Of a stretch of DNA of 42,016 bases, positions 1 to 11,176 are shown piece after piece. Below the pieces are notes generated by a model, which saw only the letters and a list, made by a program, of their open reading frames with translations, was not told where the DNA came from and searched no databases. Source of the stretch: Syncephalastrum monosporum B8922. Taxonomy: Eukaryota; Mucoromycota; Mucoromycetes; Mucorales; Syncephalastraceae. The translations under genes were made by a program, and so were the position numbers. The stretch covers positions 1-42,016 of the forward strand of contig JNEN01000849.1 in assembly GCA_000697355.1 (NCBI GenBank), written 5' to 3'. Each line of letters begins with the position of its first letter. The stretch's first letter is position 1.

Positions 1-1071
1 AAGCACTTTTAAAAAGGTAAAGCACACCGCAGTGTTGACATGACAAAGATCTTACTTGATTTCCATAGAGCATGTGCCATATCTGATTTTCGGCGCTCCT
101 GTACATACTGCGTGCGATGGCTCTCCAGCTACATGCATTCCGAGCTCATAGCTGTGCTCTGCTCGGGTGGACACACTGCTCTCTGGATCGAACCTCATCG
201 GCTGCTCTACTCATCTCGGCTGGCTGCAACAACGAAAAAAAAAAAAAGAAAACAAAAACATGTCGTCTGGCCCAGACATTACATGGTAAGCACTGATGAC
301 TGCTCATTGATATGATCATTCTCTAAATCCATCATTGTAATGTCCTGCTTAGGTCACCGGACAAGGTAGACGGACACATGCATCAAAGTCCCTTTCTACG
401 ACGAAGATCTATTGGAAAGCGTCGTCCGGCCCAGACATTACATGGTAAGCAAATATGACAGTTGATTTGCATAGTCAGGCGCTGATTCCATCATTGTTCA
501 ATGCCTTGGTTAGGCCACCGGACATGGTAGACGGACACATACACAAAAAGTCCCTCTCTACACAGATCTATTGCCCTACGAAACCAGTAGGCGTATCCAA
601 AGCAATATCTTACTTGATATGCTTCATACGCATTAGCTATCAGCGAATGCACACGCAGCACTAGCAAGAGAAAGAGCAAGACGGCTACATGATGCGACAT
701 CCAGCGGACGCACTAGTTCATTAGAGCAACATGGCCTATAGCTCCTTATACCAATAAAAATGCAGCCCATTTATACCATGACATGCAATGCATCTTGGCA
801 CCGTTTACAGAATGTCTGTGCATCCAAAATTTCCTCGACCCCTGCATCTGCAGCTTTACCACTCTTTTTGGTGCACATGGTCAATTCAAAGTAAGCAAAC
901 AAAAGGCGCCTTAATTTTTCCAGGTCCCATTCGAGGGAGGATCATCCGCGTCGAATATCTCCCTTAGCCTGCCTTTCTATTTGACCACACAACTCTGGAC
1001 AACCACCATTGCTCAATCTATGACAATTGACTTCTCTCATTAACCACCTTGGCTGATTGGTGAAAGTGAAG
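1..1071. other. Left-edge stretch without a resolved gene
   Basis: Apart from the 159-bp tandem duplication I can place no exon here with confidence. Possible donors (GTAAGC at 286, 445 and near 891) and acceptors suggest that upstream exons of the ubiquitin-protease gene may lie in it. The expected catalytic Cys box (GLxNxGNTCY type) was not seen in any frame. Confidence 0.4.
262..580 (+). repeat. Head-to-tail tandem duplication, 159-bp period, two copies
   Basis: Copy 1 (262-420) and copy 2 (421-about 580) align along their length. Both begin with GTCGTC(T/C)GGCCCAGAC, reach ATTACATG|GTAAGC, then diverge, and converge again at CCATCATTGT, a TTAG acceptor-like end, CACCGGACA and GGTAGACGGACACAT, ending at AGATCTATTG. 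Each copy therefore looks like the end of one exon, a 67-69 nt intron and the start of the next exon, with the intron interior less conserved than its flanks. In copy 1 one frame after GGTAG reads through to the GTAAGC donor without a stop. Copy 2 has a one-base insertion that shifts that frame. It may be a duplicated exon of the ubiquitin-protease gene to its right or an unrelated non-coding repeat. Confidence 0.75.
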
Positions 1072-2905
1072 AATATGAACGACAGATATATCCTACACAG
1101 GTAATGACAGATGCAAACGTTGGCCGCGTTACATTGACAAATATATCGCAGTGTCTTGGTACATCGAGAGACCGGCCGTGTAAGCCATTACTGGGCATGC
1201 ATCAAGCCCGGCAGAAACAAGCACTGGTACAAGATAGAAGATGCCAATGTCAAGACAAGTACTTTTGCAGATGTCTGCGAAGAAGTGTATGACAGCGATA
1301 CAGGAGACCCGACTTCTCCTAGCGCGTATCTCCTAGTCTATTTTAAGGAAGATCTTGTTGAAATCATGCTCTGCGACATTTAATCTGTCAACGTTCCTCT
1401 GCTGGAGTCTCCAGATATCATCGTGGCTCCTTGGCCCGAGGCTTCAGGTATTTAATCTTTGTGGACATGTATCATTTGTAGTTCTTGCTGACTGACTAAC
1501 GTCAAAATGAGTATAGCAAACACAACAGCTGGTGACCCCAGAGCAGCAGCATATAAAAGTGACGGTTAGTGTTTGGTTTAAGCTCGCGCTCTCTTGCTAA
1601 TATTTGTATTTCTATGATAGGTGATCACGAGCGACGCGTTCCGACATTATGCTCGGCTACATCTCAACAAGGGCAACTGCGTATTCGCGTTAATAACGAA
1701 GGTGACGATAGTCATAGCGAAAGTGACAGCAATGATGATGAAGGTGCCCGTGGAAATAATGCATTGCCACCTGAAATATCGTTCACCAGCGATGATCATC
1801 ACCCACTTCGAAAATACGATTACATCTTTGACCAGTTCGGCGAATGGCAAGACGACGACTATGAATGGACTGTCGGACCGTTTATTTAGTCTTAACGGTA
1901 CATTGGTGTTCCATAGAGACGCGACTTTGGCGCTGAGAATTGAAACGAACTCTTAGGTATAAGAAGATATGGCTGATGATATGAAATCATATTCCTTCAA
2001 ATATCCCTAGTATTAAGCCTAAACCATTATATTTCTTTCATTACATTTACTCAGTGTCAAGATCGGTTCTTCTCCAGAAACTATGCGACTGTGGACCCTG
2101 GGTATCCAGAAAGCGGGAAGCAGCCGTGCAAACTTGCTACTGTCTACGGCTAAATATGCCGATTACTGTAAGCTTATACTTTTTTCTTTTTTTTTTTCTG
2201 CTAACATCGTTTTAGCACTGGAGCAGATCATCCTAGCCTACAAGGAGAACTTAACGGCTTCTGGCTTTATATGGAGCAAATCGGCAATGGCGCGCCAGCA
2301 GATAGTCAACTGGAAAATGAGCAGTTGTTTGTCTTCGTTAAGCACTTTTATACCGGACATCATCTCATGTAAGCGGAGCAACGAAAGTTAATATCTTGAC
2401 TAATCTGGCTCTGTCCAAGATTATGGTTCAACGTTCGTTTACAGTAGTCAAACGATACATTCAACTCTTGCGCTTCTTGGTGATTAAAAAATAAACTGAA
2501 GTCTCAAGTTTCACAAAATATAAACACAATTAGGATTCTTACGCATGTGATATGGGAAATGTATCACCATGCCCAGCAGCTGGACGGCTCAAAGACCTAC
2601 AGGGAACATGAAATACACTTTGGAGGTATTTATCTTCTTATTCTCGCAGATGAGATGTAAGCGAAAAAAAGATCTATCGATTTAAAATAAATCAACCAAT
2701 CTGTCTTCGACTTGATCATGTCGCGAGCATAAGCTCGCCGTCGATGTTCCTTCCTTCATCGACGGCAGTTGTCGGCCTTACCTTTAATTGGAGACATGGA
2801 CTTAGCAGCCATATGTTTACTGGAGCGCGCTTCTTCAAAGAAACAGTCGAACAGCTGAACGTGAGCTTGGCCGCTGCGCTTGTAGATGAAACTGCAGCTG
2901 TATGA
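1072..2905 (+). CDS. Ubiquitin-specific protease-like protein, C-terminal part (5' end not resolved)
   Basis: Proposed exons are 1072-1100, 1152-1356, 1408-1447, 1517-1564, 1621-1879, 2055-2167, 2224-2368, 2534-2656 and 2734-2905 (TGA). All junction phases agree, giving one continuous frame. The exon at 1152 carries the USP histidine box: LVH, then SHYW with the presumed catalytic His at 1186-1188, the acidic WYKIED (Asp at 1240-1242) and the closing SAYLLVYF strand, most like USP25/28 or Ubp2. The exon at 1621 is rich in Asp, Glu and Ser, and the later exons look helical. The product would be a cysteine protease removing ubiquitin from proteins. The Cys box was not found in 1-1071, so the catalytic N-terminus lies upstream or is lost. 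An in-frame TAA at 1381-1383 is avoided only if a weak 51-nt intron (1357-1407, donor GTTGAA) is spliced; otherwise this is a pseudogene or ends there. Confidence 0.6.
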
Positions 2906-3649
2906 AGTGGATCATTTTGGCGGCGAAGTGCTCCTCACTAATGAATCGACCGAGATAATTGAAGATTCAGCGCACTGCTATGTGCTGATCAGACTCACTT
3001 TGCTTTATCGCCTGCGGCTGCATATCTGGCTTTGTTTTTCGACCCTTTTATCTTCTATCTGCCGGACCCTATATGGCAGAAGGACATTAACCTGTTGTCT
3101 TTGTGTGTATCAATATAATAACGAACAGTCGATCGAATCTTGTATATCATGTGTTTTGGGCAACAGCGTTTTTTTTTTTTTTTTTTTTTTTTTTTGGCAA
3201 CGAATCTTGGGTGTGAGGGACGATTTCTGTGTGAGGGCTAGCTGAGCTCACAACCCATCCTGATGACTGGTGATCGTCACTGTAGCCTTTTTGCTACTCC
3301 TGTAAACAAGACTTATTGAGGCATGAACTTGGTACCTCAATATCACACGTTCGAGATAGATTAGCTCTGAGTAAGAATGAAAAATAACAATCACCCGCCA
3401 GGAAACCTATGATATTCTGTGCGGATATCATTCGCTGTGAGCGAGTCTACCTCTTAAGAAGCAAAATAATGAATAAACCTATGTGGTCTGTTGCCACGTC
3501 TTAACGGTAGATTATCCATGAGGATATCAAGAATAATGTATTGTTTTTTACGATCGTAGGCGTTTTCTTTTATTTTGCTATGTACGAAATGGGGCAAGAT
3601 GTTATCTTTTCCTGTTGATATATGCTATTTAGGTTCCTATCCATCAGGA
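2906..3649. other. Convergent intergenic region with a T27 tract
   Basis: This lies between the stop of the USP-like gene (+) and the stop of the CPSF73 gene (-). It holds an uninterrupted run of 27 T at 3169-3195. No ORF resembling a known protein was seen, so it is probably 3' untranslated sequence of both genes plus spacer. Confidence 0.6.
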
Positions 3650-6380
3650 CTACCGCACCATGTCCTCGATCATGGTCGCTAAAGGTGTGGCCGTCATTTT
3701 AGCGCGCTCCACGATGTGCTGCACACGCTGTCGAAGCTTTTCATTTTCCGAGTCCACGGTCTGAGAAGACATATAAATAACTCGATAATAGATAGATGGG
3801 ATATTACTTACATATGCCTTTGCATTGATTTCGGCAACGGCATCGTCTTGCTTCACAGTGATCTTTTGTTGCTTCGCGTCGGACGTAACGTCCATAAATT
3901 GTGCCTCAAGGAGCACTTCTAGAGTATTGAACGCCTCATCCTCGTGCAACTGCTCCAAAGGAACATCCTCTTCTTTGACACCATGTGCGTGAGAGCAGGG
4001 CTGCGTGCTCGCTGTGAACCAGATTATCAGTATTCACACAGGTATGATTTACCTTTGCATACCTTTGACACTCGCAGGTGAGCTATCCGCGGAAAGAATC
4101 ACCAGCAGGACGGAGTCAGCGATAAAATCATTCATGGCATTGCCAATCCACTCGAGAGTCACCAGGTTCGGCTCATCATCCTTCTTTTTGATGTCAATCA
4201 CGTCTGCCACGCGGAGCACCGTGCCCTTGCCCTGGTCGATCTTGGCCAGATCTGTCTCGACGATCGTACCAAACATCATCTCAAGGTGCCACTTGAGCAA
4301 ACTGAACGCGGCACGGAAGGGAACGATCTGGCGCTGTGTAATCACGGTTGTGATCAGTCCACCCAGTTCACTCAGATCTTGTGGGGACATGATGTTGAGC
4401 TGGAAGTCTTTGGAAACAAGGATACCGTTCAGCGGCTCATTTTCGGTGGGGTATTTCTCGGCTAATTTGCCGATCGTCTTGGCCATCTTTTCACCACGGA
4501 AGTACATCTTGATCGTCTCGCAGTTCTTGGGCGCGTAGATCTTGACGTTCTCCTCGCGCTCCGAGAATCGACTTTGGAGAGCTGACTTGAGACGGAACAT
4601 GGCATTCGCCTCGCCGTGCACGAGGACGACATGCGGGGCTCGGACTTCGTCAATGAATTGGCTATTTTGGGTGAAATCGACATGGGCCGAGAAGGAGATG
4701 TAGTCGACAGAGAGGCGCAGAGGTACCTTGCGACCGTCCATGGCCGTGAAGTCGGCTGGCTCGGTCATGGCTTGCTAAGATACGGGTGAGTTCTTTTCTT
4801 GTTCACTGGCCATGGTGTGAACTTACCCGTGCTAAAGTATTTTCGATGCAGTAACCTGTGATAACCAGGCCGTTCTTTTTATCAGGTGCCCATCGCTCAA
4901 ACAGCTCGCGGGATAAACCGTTCTAATCATTGCTGTCAGCTTTCCATTGATCTTTTTGTCAACTGTTTCTTTTCCATTTATTTGTTTTACCTGGAGCATT
5001 CCTGGACTTGCCATCATGACACACGGTCCAGAGTCCTCAAATTGTTCGACATTCTTGAGGTTGCTGATATGTTTAAAGACAAACGGGTTGGAGGTGGCAA
5101 ATTGTTTTCGGATACGTGCGTTCATCATGTTGATATAGGTCTGGTAAACGGCCATGCACTTTTTGGCGAGACTGGAAGCGTAATAAATGGGGATACTGTC
5201 CAGTTCAGGATGGGCTTCCCAGTATTCGTCCAAGATAAGGAGGAGTTCCTGGGCTCTTCCCAACGCGAACACGGGCATCAGGCACCGCCCACCCCGGCCA
5301 ACAATGTTATGTACAAGAGCTAAAATAATCCCTCGTTAGCAAACGAAAACAATGAAACATGTTGACTTACAAGTGAATCGTAATTCTTTGGCTATCCGTG
5401 GTTCGTGGGACTGGACACCATAAGTGCTTTCTGTGATGAGTACGTCCACAGCCGCATCGGGTTTCTCGGCGGCCATCAAATGGCGATCTTCTTCGCGCGA
5501 GTAGTCGCCCGTATAAAGCACGCGTACGCCTGCAATTTCAATCAAGAACATGGCCGCACCCAGGACGTGGCCAGCATTGTATGAGGTAAATTTGATGCCT
5601 TCGATTTCGACCTGCTGATGATAGTCGACGGCTTCAATCTTGTGGAAAGATTTGAGCAGGTCTTCTTCGGTGTAGAGTTGATCTTCGTCGCCAATATTGC
5701 TTTGATAAACATTAATTATCCCAGTCATGGAACAGCAGTGGCAGCTGGGGGTTACCTGACACGTAGATAATCGTTCATAAGCCATTTATAAATAGCCTTG
5801 GTCGGGTGGGTCATGAAAGCACGTCCGGAGAAGGAGGTCTTCTCCATCAGGTAGGGCACAGCTGCAGCGTGGTCGACATGGAAACTAGATGAAGTATCAC
5901 ATACAGTGACGTGTGTCAAAAGAAAGACCACTCTGGATAGTTCAAAGGATTGACTTGTTTCTTACTGGGTGACCAGGAGCACGTCAATGCTTCCAGGATC
6001 AATCTCGTCAAAGAATGGGAGAGACGCCAAGCCGTTGTAGGCGGGATGAATACCAGCATCCAACTGGAGAGGATACAATCAAGAAATAGTAAAAATATAA
6101 CAAAATGGGGAATGAGTTTCCACTGCTTTATGTATTGATCGAACTGCGACTAGAAGGACGTAGTGGTATAAAGGAATACAAAGCTACTTTCTTCTCAAGT
6201 AAAGGAGCCATATATAATGGGAAGGGGAAAACTTACCAAGATCTTTTTGCCCTTGTACTCCATAAGCATAGACGATCGACCGACTTCATTGCCGGCACCC
6301 AAAGGCGTTAGCTTCAACAGATCGTTTTCATCCGCAACAGGTATCTCAAATTCAGCTTTGCGTTTGACAGCCATGGTCAT
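3650..6380 (-). CDS. YSH1: Cleavage and polyadenylation specificity factor 73 kDa subunit (endonuclease)
   Basis: Nine exons: 6380-6237, 6063-5966, 5884-5756, 5699-5371, 5319-4991, 4922-4827, 4774-4063, 4011-3812 and 3760-3650. They sum to 2148 nt, or 715 aa, the usual CPSF73 size. The protein is the zinc-dependent endonuclease of the CPF/CPSF complex that cuts pre-mRNA 3' ends in the nucleus. Visible parts are a metallo-beta-lactamase core with LDAG (Asp50), the zinc motif HFHVDH (residues 81-86, split by intron 2), AGH (His168) and TGD (Asp189); a beta-CASP insert with [10 protein letters not shown] and ASPGMLQ; then [12 protein letters not shown] and LVHGE; and the C-terminal domain. All metal ligands I can place are present. 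The start is MTMAVKRK; Met3 would also serve. A run of long open frames on the plus strand here is an antisense shadow. Confidence 0.95.
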
Positions 6381-7151
6381 GGACAGGTTATTGTTGTCCG
6401 GTACGAGGAGAAAAAGAGAGGAAAGGAAATACTGAAAGTAAAATCACCGCCACACAAGTAACATCATCTAGTCCTGTGATTGGATTATATTCGCCAGTGT
6501 ACATGACAGCACACCCTGCGTGTATCTCTTCTGCGTGTATCTCTTCTATATGCCTCAAATGTACTATTTTGTATCTATCCTTCTAAAATGCAAAGCAGTA
6601 AAGTGTGTTTATTATATCTCAAGACTTTGCACAGCCGATTGACAAAAAGGTGCGATTAAGTACGTGATACATACAGGAGAAGAGCAAACTATCAACTATG
6701 AACGAAGCGCAATAACCGGCAGGGGCACACTTTCTCACTCCCTTTTGACATTCTTTTCTCGTGCAATGTCTGTATCAGACCGTGTTAGGACGACCTTCCC
6801 TTGGAACGACGTAGATACGCCTCTCATTACTCTCTCTCTCTCCCTCTCTCCGCCTAATGGAAGTCCCCAATATCGCAACACACATCCTTCAGATTCTCCA
6901 AAGCCTTCTAATGTATAGTCTGCATATCTTCCATCTTCTTCCCTTATATGAAACTCTAATGTGCATGACATCGACTTATTGTAGGCGCGTTTCGATCGTG
7001 TGCATATGTGTATGTGTGTTTGCGTATGTGCGTGCGTATGTCATGCGTCAAACGTGTAACTACGAATGTTAAAAAGCGGACAAGTAAAAGACGTAGTGAA
7101 CAAAAGAGACGAAGGAAGCGCCGTTTTTATTCAAGGATGGCATGGACAAGT
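6381..7151. other. Spacer: CPSF73 promoter side and eL27 3' side
   Basis: A 771-bp stretch between the CPSF73 start (-) and the eL27 stop (-). It contains a CT-rich tract (about 6829-6858), typical of fungal promoters when read in the other direction, and a TG-rich stretch near 7000-7030. No additional gene is supported. Confidence 0.6.
7126..7131 (-). terminator. Polyadenylation signal AATAAA of the eL27 gene
   Basis: The minus strand reads AATAAA about 20 nt past the eL27 stop, a canonical position for 3'-end processing. Confidence 0.55.
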
Positions 7152-7854
7152 TTAGAAGCGGAGCTTGCTGAAGAACCACTTGTTCTTGCCAGTCTGGTAG
7201 CGCTCCTGGAAGTGCTTCTTGATAGCCTAATGGACGCGTAAAGAGTCACAGGTTAGAGATATATGTACGTATGGCATGTGTGTGCATCCAGTGCTCATAC
7301 CTTCTTGGCCTCCTTGCGCTGCGAGGGCTCAGCAAAGGTCTCGGTCGAGATAACACCCTTCAGCTGCTCGAGCTCGAGAGTGTAGCGGGTGGGCATCATG
7401 TGGTTGTAGTTGATAACCTTGATGAAGGGCTTGACGCGCGAGCGCTTCTCGACCTTCTTCTTGTTCATGGCGCGGGTCACCTTGAGGGGCGAACGCTCGA
7501 CACCGGCAACGACGGCGTAGCCATAGGGTCTGCCCTTGGCACCATCGTCATGGTCTATTATGATAATGGAGAGGTGCGATCGTCAGAATAAGCAAGAAAC
7601 AGTGCGATTGAATGTGTGTTGAATCGTGTGGTGTGGAATACGTACTGCGGACAACGACAGCCTTCTTGCCGGCATAGCGGCCAGAGGTAAGAACAACAAC
7701 CTACAAATGCGAATGAGCACCATTGTTCATTTCGGGAGGCCGGTCGTATATCGTGTGTTTTTCGGTCCAAGATGCATCCATCCGTCTTTGCACGGATCCA
7801 TCCATCTGTTTTGAGGGTGATACGTACTTTGCCAGCCTTGATGAACTTGACCAT
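7152..7854 (-). CDS. RPL27: 60S ribosomal protein eL27
   Basis: Four exons: 7854-7828, 7700-7646, 7554-7301 and 7226-7152. They total 411 nt, giving 136 aa, exactly the family length. The protein is a structural component of the large cytosolic ribosomal subunit. It starts MVKFIKAGK followed by the KOW-like strand [17 protein letters not shown], contains [10 protein letters not shown] and ends [12 protein letters not shown], all family hallmarks. The first exon codes only nine residues. Intron 1 (7701-7827, 127 nt) is the longest and contains GGATGGATGG repeats around a 6-bp hairpin (ATCCGT-GCAAAG-ACGGAT), perhaps a regulatory element. It is divergently transcribed from the zinc-finger gene across a 212-bp shared promoter. 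Confidence 0.97.
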
Positions 7855-8012
7855 GTTGGTGAGGGGAGAAAAGAGGAGGCTTCTTGGATGGCCAGCCACC
7901 AAGGTTTCTTCCTTCGTCTCGAGCCCGGCGCACCCGCCCACACAAAATTTCAACCCCCGCTCATCCTTCCCTTCGCTGGGAATATCTTTTTTTTTCTGCC
8001 ACCTACACACCC

Positions 8013-8045
<33 letters not shown>

Positions 8046-8066
8046 ATTCATTCCTTCGATGCTTTC
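7855..8066. promoter_or_regulatory. Short divergent promoter, eL27 / zinc-finger gene
   Basis: Only 212 bp separate the two start codons, so both 5' leaders and core promoters must lie here. The stretch carries an imperfect (CA)n tract (8004-8045, perfect from 8022) and a T-rich run at about 7987-7996. No clear TATA box was identified. Confidence 0.6.
8022..8045. repeat. (CA)n microsatellite
   Basis: About twelve uninterrupted CA units, preceded by imperfect CACCCA units from 8004. It sits 22 bp before the zinc-finger gene start, within its probable 5' leader. Confidence 0.9.
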
Positions 8067-9299
8067 ATGAATGACGGCAGCACAGCCCACCTGGATCAAC
8101 GAAAGCCAAAACAAAAGAACAGCCTGTCCTTGTCCTTGTCCTTGCAGTCCCGGAAACGGGGCAAGCTACCCGTGACCCCATCCAGAGCCCATCCTCAGAC
8201 GACCTCGGCGACTCCTGAAAAGACGGGTGCGCCTTGTTCTTCCGCTGTGTCTGCGCCGACACCGCAACGATCGCAAGAGGAGAAGAAGGAGAAGGAGGAG
8301 AAGGAGCCCCTTGGCGAATACGCGTGCCCCTTGTGCGAACAGGATCTGACCTCGCTGCGGTCCATTCAAGACCGCCAACGCCATGTCGATGCTTGCACCG
8401 GAGCAGCACCTGCAAGGCGCGCTGAGGAAGAATACCGCTGCCCTGTATGCAATCACGATCTGACGTCGGCCAAGGTGTATTTCCGCGAAAAGCACATCCA
8501 CAGCTGCCTTTCTGCCACCGACACAAGCATCGACACCGACGAAACGGTGGGCGAGTTCGAGTTTGAGTACTGCCTGTTTTGTGGCAAGCACCTTGCGCAC
8601 CTGGTGGGCCTGAGCAGGGACTACCACTTCAACCGCTGTCTGGACGACCTGCTGTCGAACGACTCAAACTCGCTCGACACGCTTCCTCTCCTCACCGAAG
8701 TCACGCGATGCCCCAGCTGTGGAGAACGACTGGGTGCGGTGCGTGCGAAACTGACCCACCTCAAGCAATGTCGACAGCGGAACGGCCTCTCCATGCAGCA
8801 GATGCTGCTGCGTTGCCAGTGGAGTCGCTGGGGCTACCAGGCCAAGCCCAGGCCAGCCTTGCCGCCGCCCAAGACGCGAACGACCCAAACCGTCCTGTGC
8901 GCTGTCCCGCTTGCAGAAGACGACGGCGACTTTAGCACGAATGCGCTTTTACACCGCCGGCGGAGACTGCCTGAAGCGGTGACCGAAGACATGCAGCTCG
9001 CGGTCGCCCTCAGCCGCCCTGCCGGCCCAGTCCGAAAAAAAGCCAAGAAGGACATCAATTTGGATGCGGCTTGCATCCTCTCTATCGATGCATCCCGCAC
9101 CGTCGTTCAACAAGAGCTCGTCGCACTCTTGGCGAAACCCAAACTACAGCCTTTGCCTCGTGACCCTCGCCCTCCGCCCTCGCGCTTGCTTCAACACGAT
9201 ACCCGTTCTGTCTGGCGAGTCGCAAACCTTGACCAGCCAAGTCCGGACCTATTCTGGTCGCGCTTTATGCTAAAATACCTCCCATCATCGAGTAGTTGA
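8067..9299 (+). CDS. Protein with four C2HC (UBZ4-like) zinc fingers; tentative SLX4-like
   Basis: Single-exon gene of 410 aa. I chose the first in-frame ATG at 8067; upstream the frame stays open but has no ATG. After a basic low-complexity N-terminus come four fingers of the form C-x2-C-x(12-15)-H-x3-C, starting CPLCEQDL (near 8325), CPVCNHDL (near 8442), CLFCGKHL (near 8573) and CPSCGERL (near 8710). Such UBZ4-like fingers bind ubiquitin in DNA-repair proteins. A helix with MQLAVALSRP follows, reminiscent of the region after the UBZ fingers of SLX4, the scaffold of repair nucleases. I see no BTB, SAP or clear SLX1-binding domain, so the SLX4 link is a guess. The GC-rich coding sequence contrasts with its AT-rich flanks. 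It is convergent with the Chs7 gene. Confidence 0.8.
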   Translation: MNDGSTAHLDQRKPKQKNSLSLSLSLQSRKRGKLPVTPSRAHPQTTSATPEKTGAPCSSAVSAPTPQRSQEEKKEKEEKEPLGEYACPLCEQDLTSLRSIQDRQRHVDACTGAAPARRAEEEYRCPVCNHDLTSAKVYFREKHIHSCLSATDTSIDTDETVGEFEFEYCLFCGKHLAHLVGLSRDYHFNRCLDDLLSNDSNSLDTLPLLTEVTRCPSCGERLGAVRAKLTHLKQCRQRNGLSMQQMLLRCQWSRWGYQAKPRPALPPPKTRTTQTVLCAVPLAEDDGDFSTNALLHRRRRLPEAVTEDMQLAVALSRPAGPVRKKAKKDINLDAACILSIDASRTVVQQELVALLAKPKLQPLPRDPRPPPSRLLQHDTRSVWRVANLDQPSPDLFWSRFMLKYLPSSSS

Positions 9300-9649
9300 A
9301 TCTACGCACCAGACGTGTATATACAAATATATATGTATATATATATGTATTATATATATCCGGTATTTATTGAAAGCCCAGAAGTAGCGAAATGCGAACA
9401 GTACAGGAGAGGTGGAGATGCGGATGCAGAAAAAAGGGGAGGAAATACGAGAGTATATATGAAATGACGTGAAAAAAAGGTTGTCCATGTGCGTGTGAAC
9501 GGATGTGTGTGTGTGTGTGTGTGTGCGGGTCTGAAAGGAGGCGTTTCAATAAAGAAGTCTAGTACAGATATAAAAACGAAGAAAAAGGGTGCATACATAT
9601 GAAACAGAGAGTTTGTCGCGGATAGACAAGACGGGAAAAACGAAATGAA
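9300..9649. other. Convergent 3' region with AT-rich and (GT)n repeats
   Basis: This separates the stops of the zinc-finger (+) and Chs7 (-) genes. It has a TATATA/ATGTAT tract at about 9317-9360, a (GT)n microsatellite at 9504-9525 and an AATAAA at 9547-9552 on the plus strand. No gene is apparent. Confidence 0.7.
9504..9525. repeat. (TG)n microsatellite
   Basis: Eleven uninterrupted TG units in the convergent 3' region. Confidence 0.9.
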
Positions 9650-10941
9650 TTAGTCGTACTGTTGATGGTATTGCATTCCATATTGCTGCTGAGGCGGGGG
9701 CCGCTGACCAAAAGGCGGCTGGTATTGTTGCAAGGGCGTGAAGCTGTTGCGGTTCGTCGACGACAGCTCGTCCTCAGCCATGAGCTCCTTGACTTCCCAC
9801 ACGTTTTGCTTGGCGCCCACCGCAAACTCAAGATCCTCCTTGGTGATCGAGTCCCAGTACTTGTAAACCATCATAACCGCGAGCAGATGGCAGATAGTGT
9901 TGAGGAACACGCCGTCAATGTAGTGCTTGACGCTATCGCAAATGGCGACCGAGAAGACGTACATCAAGAACTGACCAAACAAGAAGAAGCATGTGCCAAA
10001 CAGGATATCGCCCAGCGGCCACCGGTCGTCGAGGGATTTGAGGACAAGGACTGTCTGAGAAACGACGTAGACCGCGAAAAAGACGCCGTTGATGAGGATG
10101 TAGAACGTCCACAACGCGGCCGGATTGCTAGGGGACAGACTACCGAGGTCAACAAAGGTGCCGATCGAGATGAAGCCGACGAGGAGAAAGATGACAAAAG
10201 AGCTGATTCGGATGGACTGGGAGAATCAAAGGGAGCGAGAACGGTATAAGTGAGAAAAAAGAACAACGGTATACACAGAATGATATCATGTCGTACCCAA
10301 AGCGAAAGCGGTGTACCGTCCTCAGCGAACTGAAATCCGACAAAACCGTTCAACATCAGACACCAGAAGGCAGATGTGACGAGACCGAGCTGTATTGCTG
10401 TAAACCACTATTTTGATATTAATAAAATGATAGCATTCCTGTGAGCTCAAAGTGCCTTACCTGATAGGCAGGGGACGAAACGGGGATGATACCGGTGATG
10501 AGCAGCATTTCCAGGAATAAAATGAGAAGGTATTGGTAAAAGAATATGACCATTTCCTTGCGTCCTATTAAAAAAGGTAAGAATATGATAAATGAAAGGA
10601 TAGGAAAGGGAAGGAAAGGGGCATATTCATTCATACCAACTGCAGTGTACTTTGACCGGATATGATAAATCATAAAGCCCACCATAATGATACCCACAAC
10701 GTCAATAATCAGCGTTGCTGTAGGACAGATCGAAAGGTAAGAAGATGGCATTATATTATATTTTATATCGATCTCTGTTACCTGGCTGGAAAATCAAGTT
10801 GCCTGCCAACTCGACATTCCGAGAGTAGCACATTGGGACGATGCCCTCGCTTTTGCCAATCATGGGGCACATTGTAAGCTGGGTGGTCTTACATATCCCG
10901 TTAAAGTCGAACGCATTGAATTCAAAGTTGATTTCGACCAT
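9650..10941 (-). CDS. CHS7: Chitin synthase export chaperone, Chs7-like
   Basis: Five exons: 10941-10782, 10717-10637, 10564-10461, 10407-10297 and 10216-9650. They total 1023 nt, or 340 aa, near the yeast length of about 316. Chs7 proteins are ER membrane chaperones that let chitin synthase III (Chs3) fold and leave the ER for cell-wall chitin synthesis. Seen here are the N-terminal CPMIG and [16 protein letters not shown] region, IRSKYTAVG, the AIQLG helix with [17 protein letters not shown], about seven hydrophobic segments, and the family signature [14 protein letters not shown] followed by [17 protein letters not shown]. The tail adds a Q/P/Y-rich stretch ([22 protein letters not shown]) longer than in yeast. 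The acceptor at 10408 rather than the AG at 10398 is required for frame and restores the conserved FxAIQ. Confidence 0.93.
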
Positions 10942-11176
10942 CCTCAGAGACTTGTCAAGTTGTAGTGGTGAGCCTCTGCTGTTTGCTGCGTCTGTCGAGA
11001 GAAGGTGGCGATTTCGGAATGGATGAAGAAAGGAGTAAAAGGGAGGGAAGGAAGAAAAAAATAACAGGTCGAAAAAAGGACGCGAATGCTGAACCAGCCT
11101 TGGATATTTTTGGCGGTCGCACAAGCGTTCGTTATATATAGAAATCACCGCCCTATTTCAAAACATGTACAAAGTG

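Noticed and set aside
4005..4538. 177-codon plus-strand open frame
   Set aside because: It is antisense to the long CPSF73 exon.
7558..8046. 162-codon minus-strand open frame crossing the eL27 introns
   Set aside because: It overlaps the first exons and introns of eL27 in the wrong frame for part of its length and encodes the CA repeat.
9662..10249. 195-codon plus-strand open frame
   Set aside because: It is antisense to the last Chs7 exon; no protein-like features.
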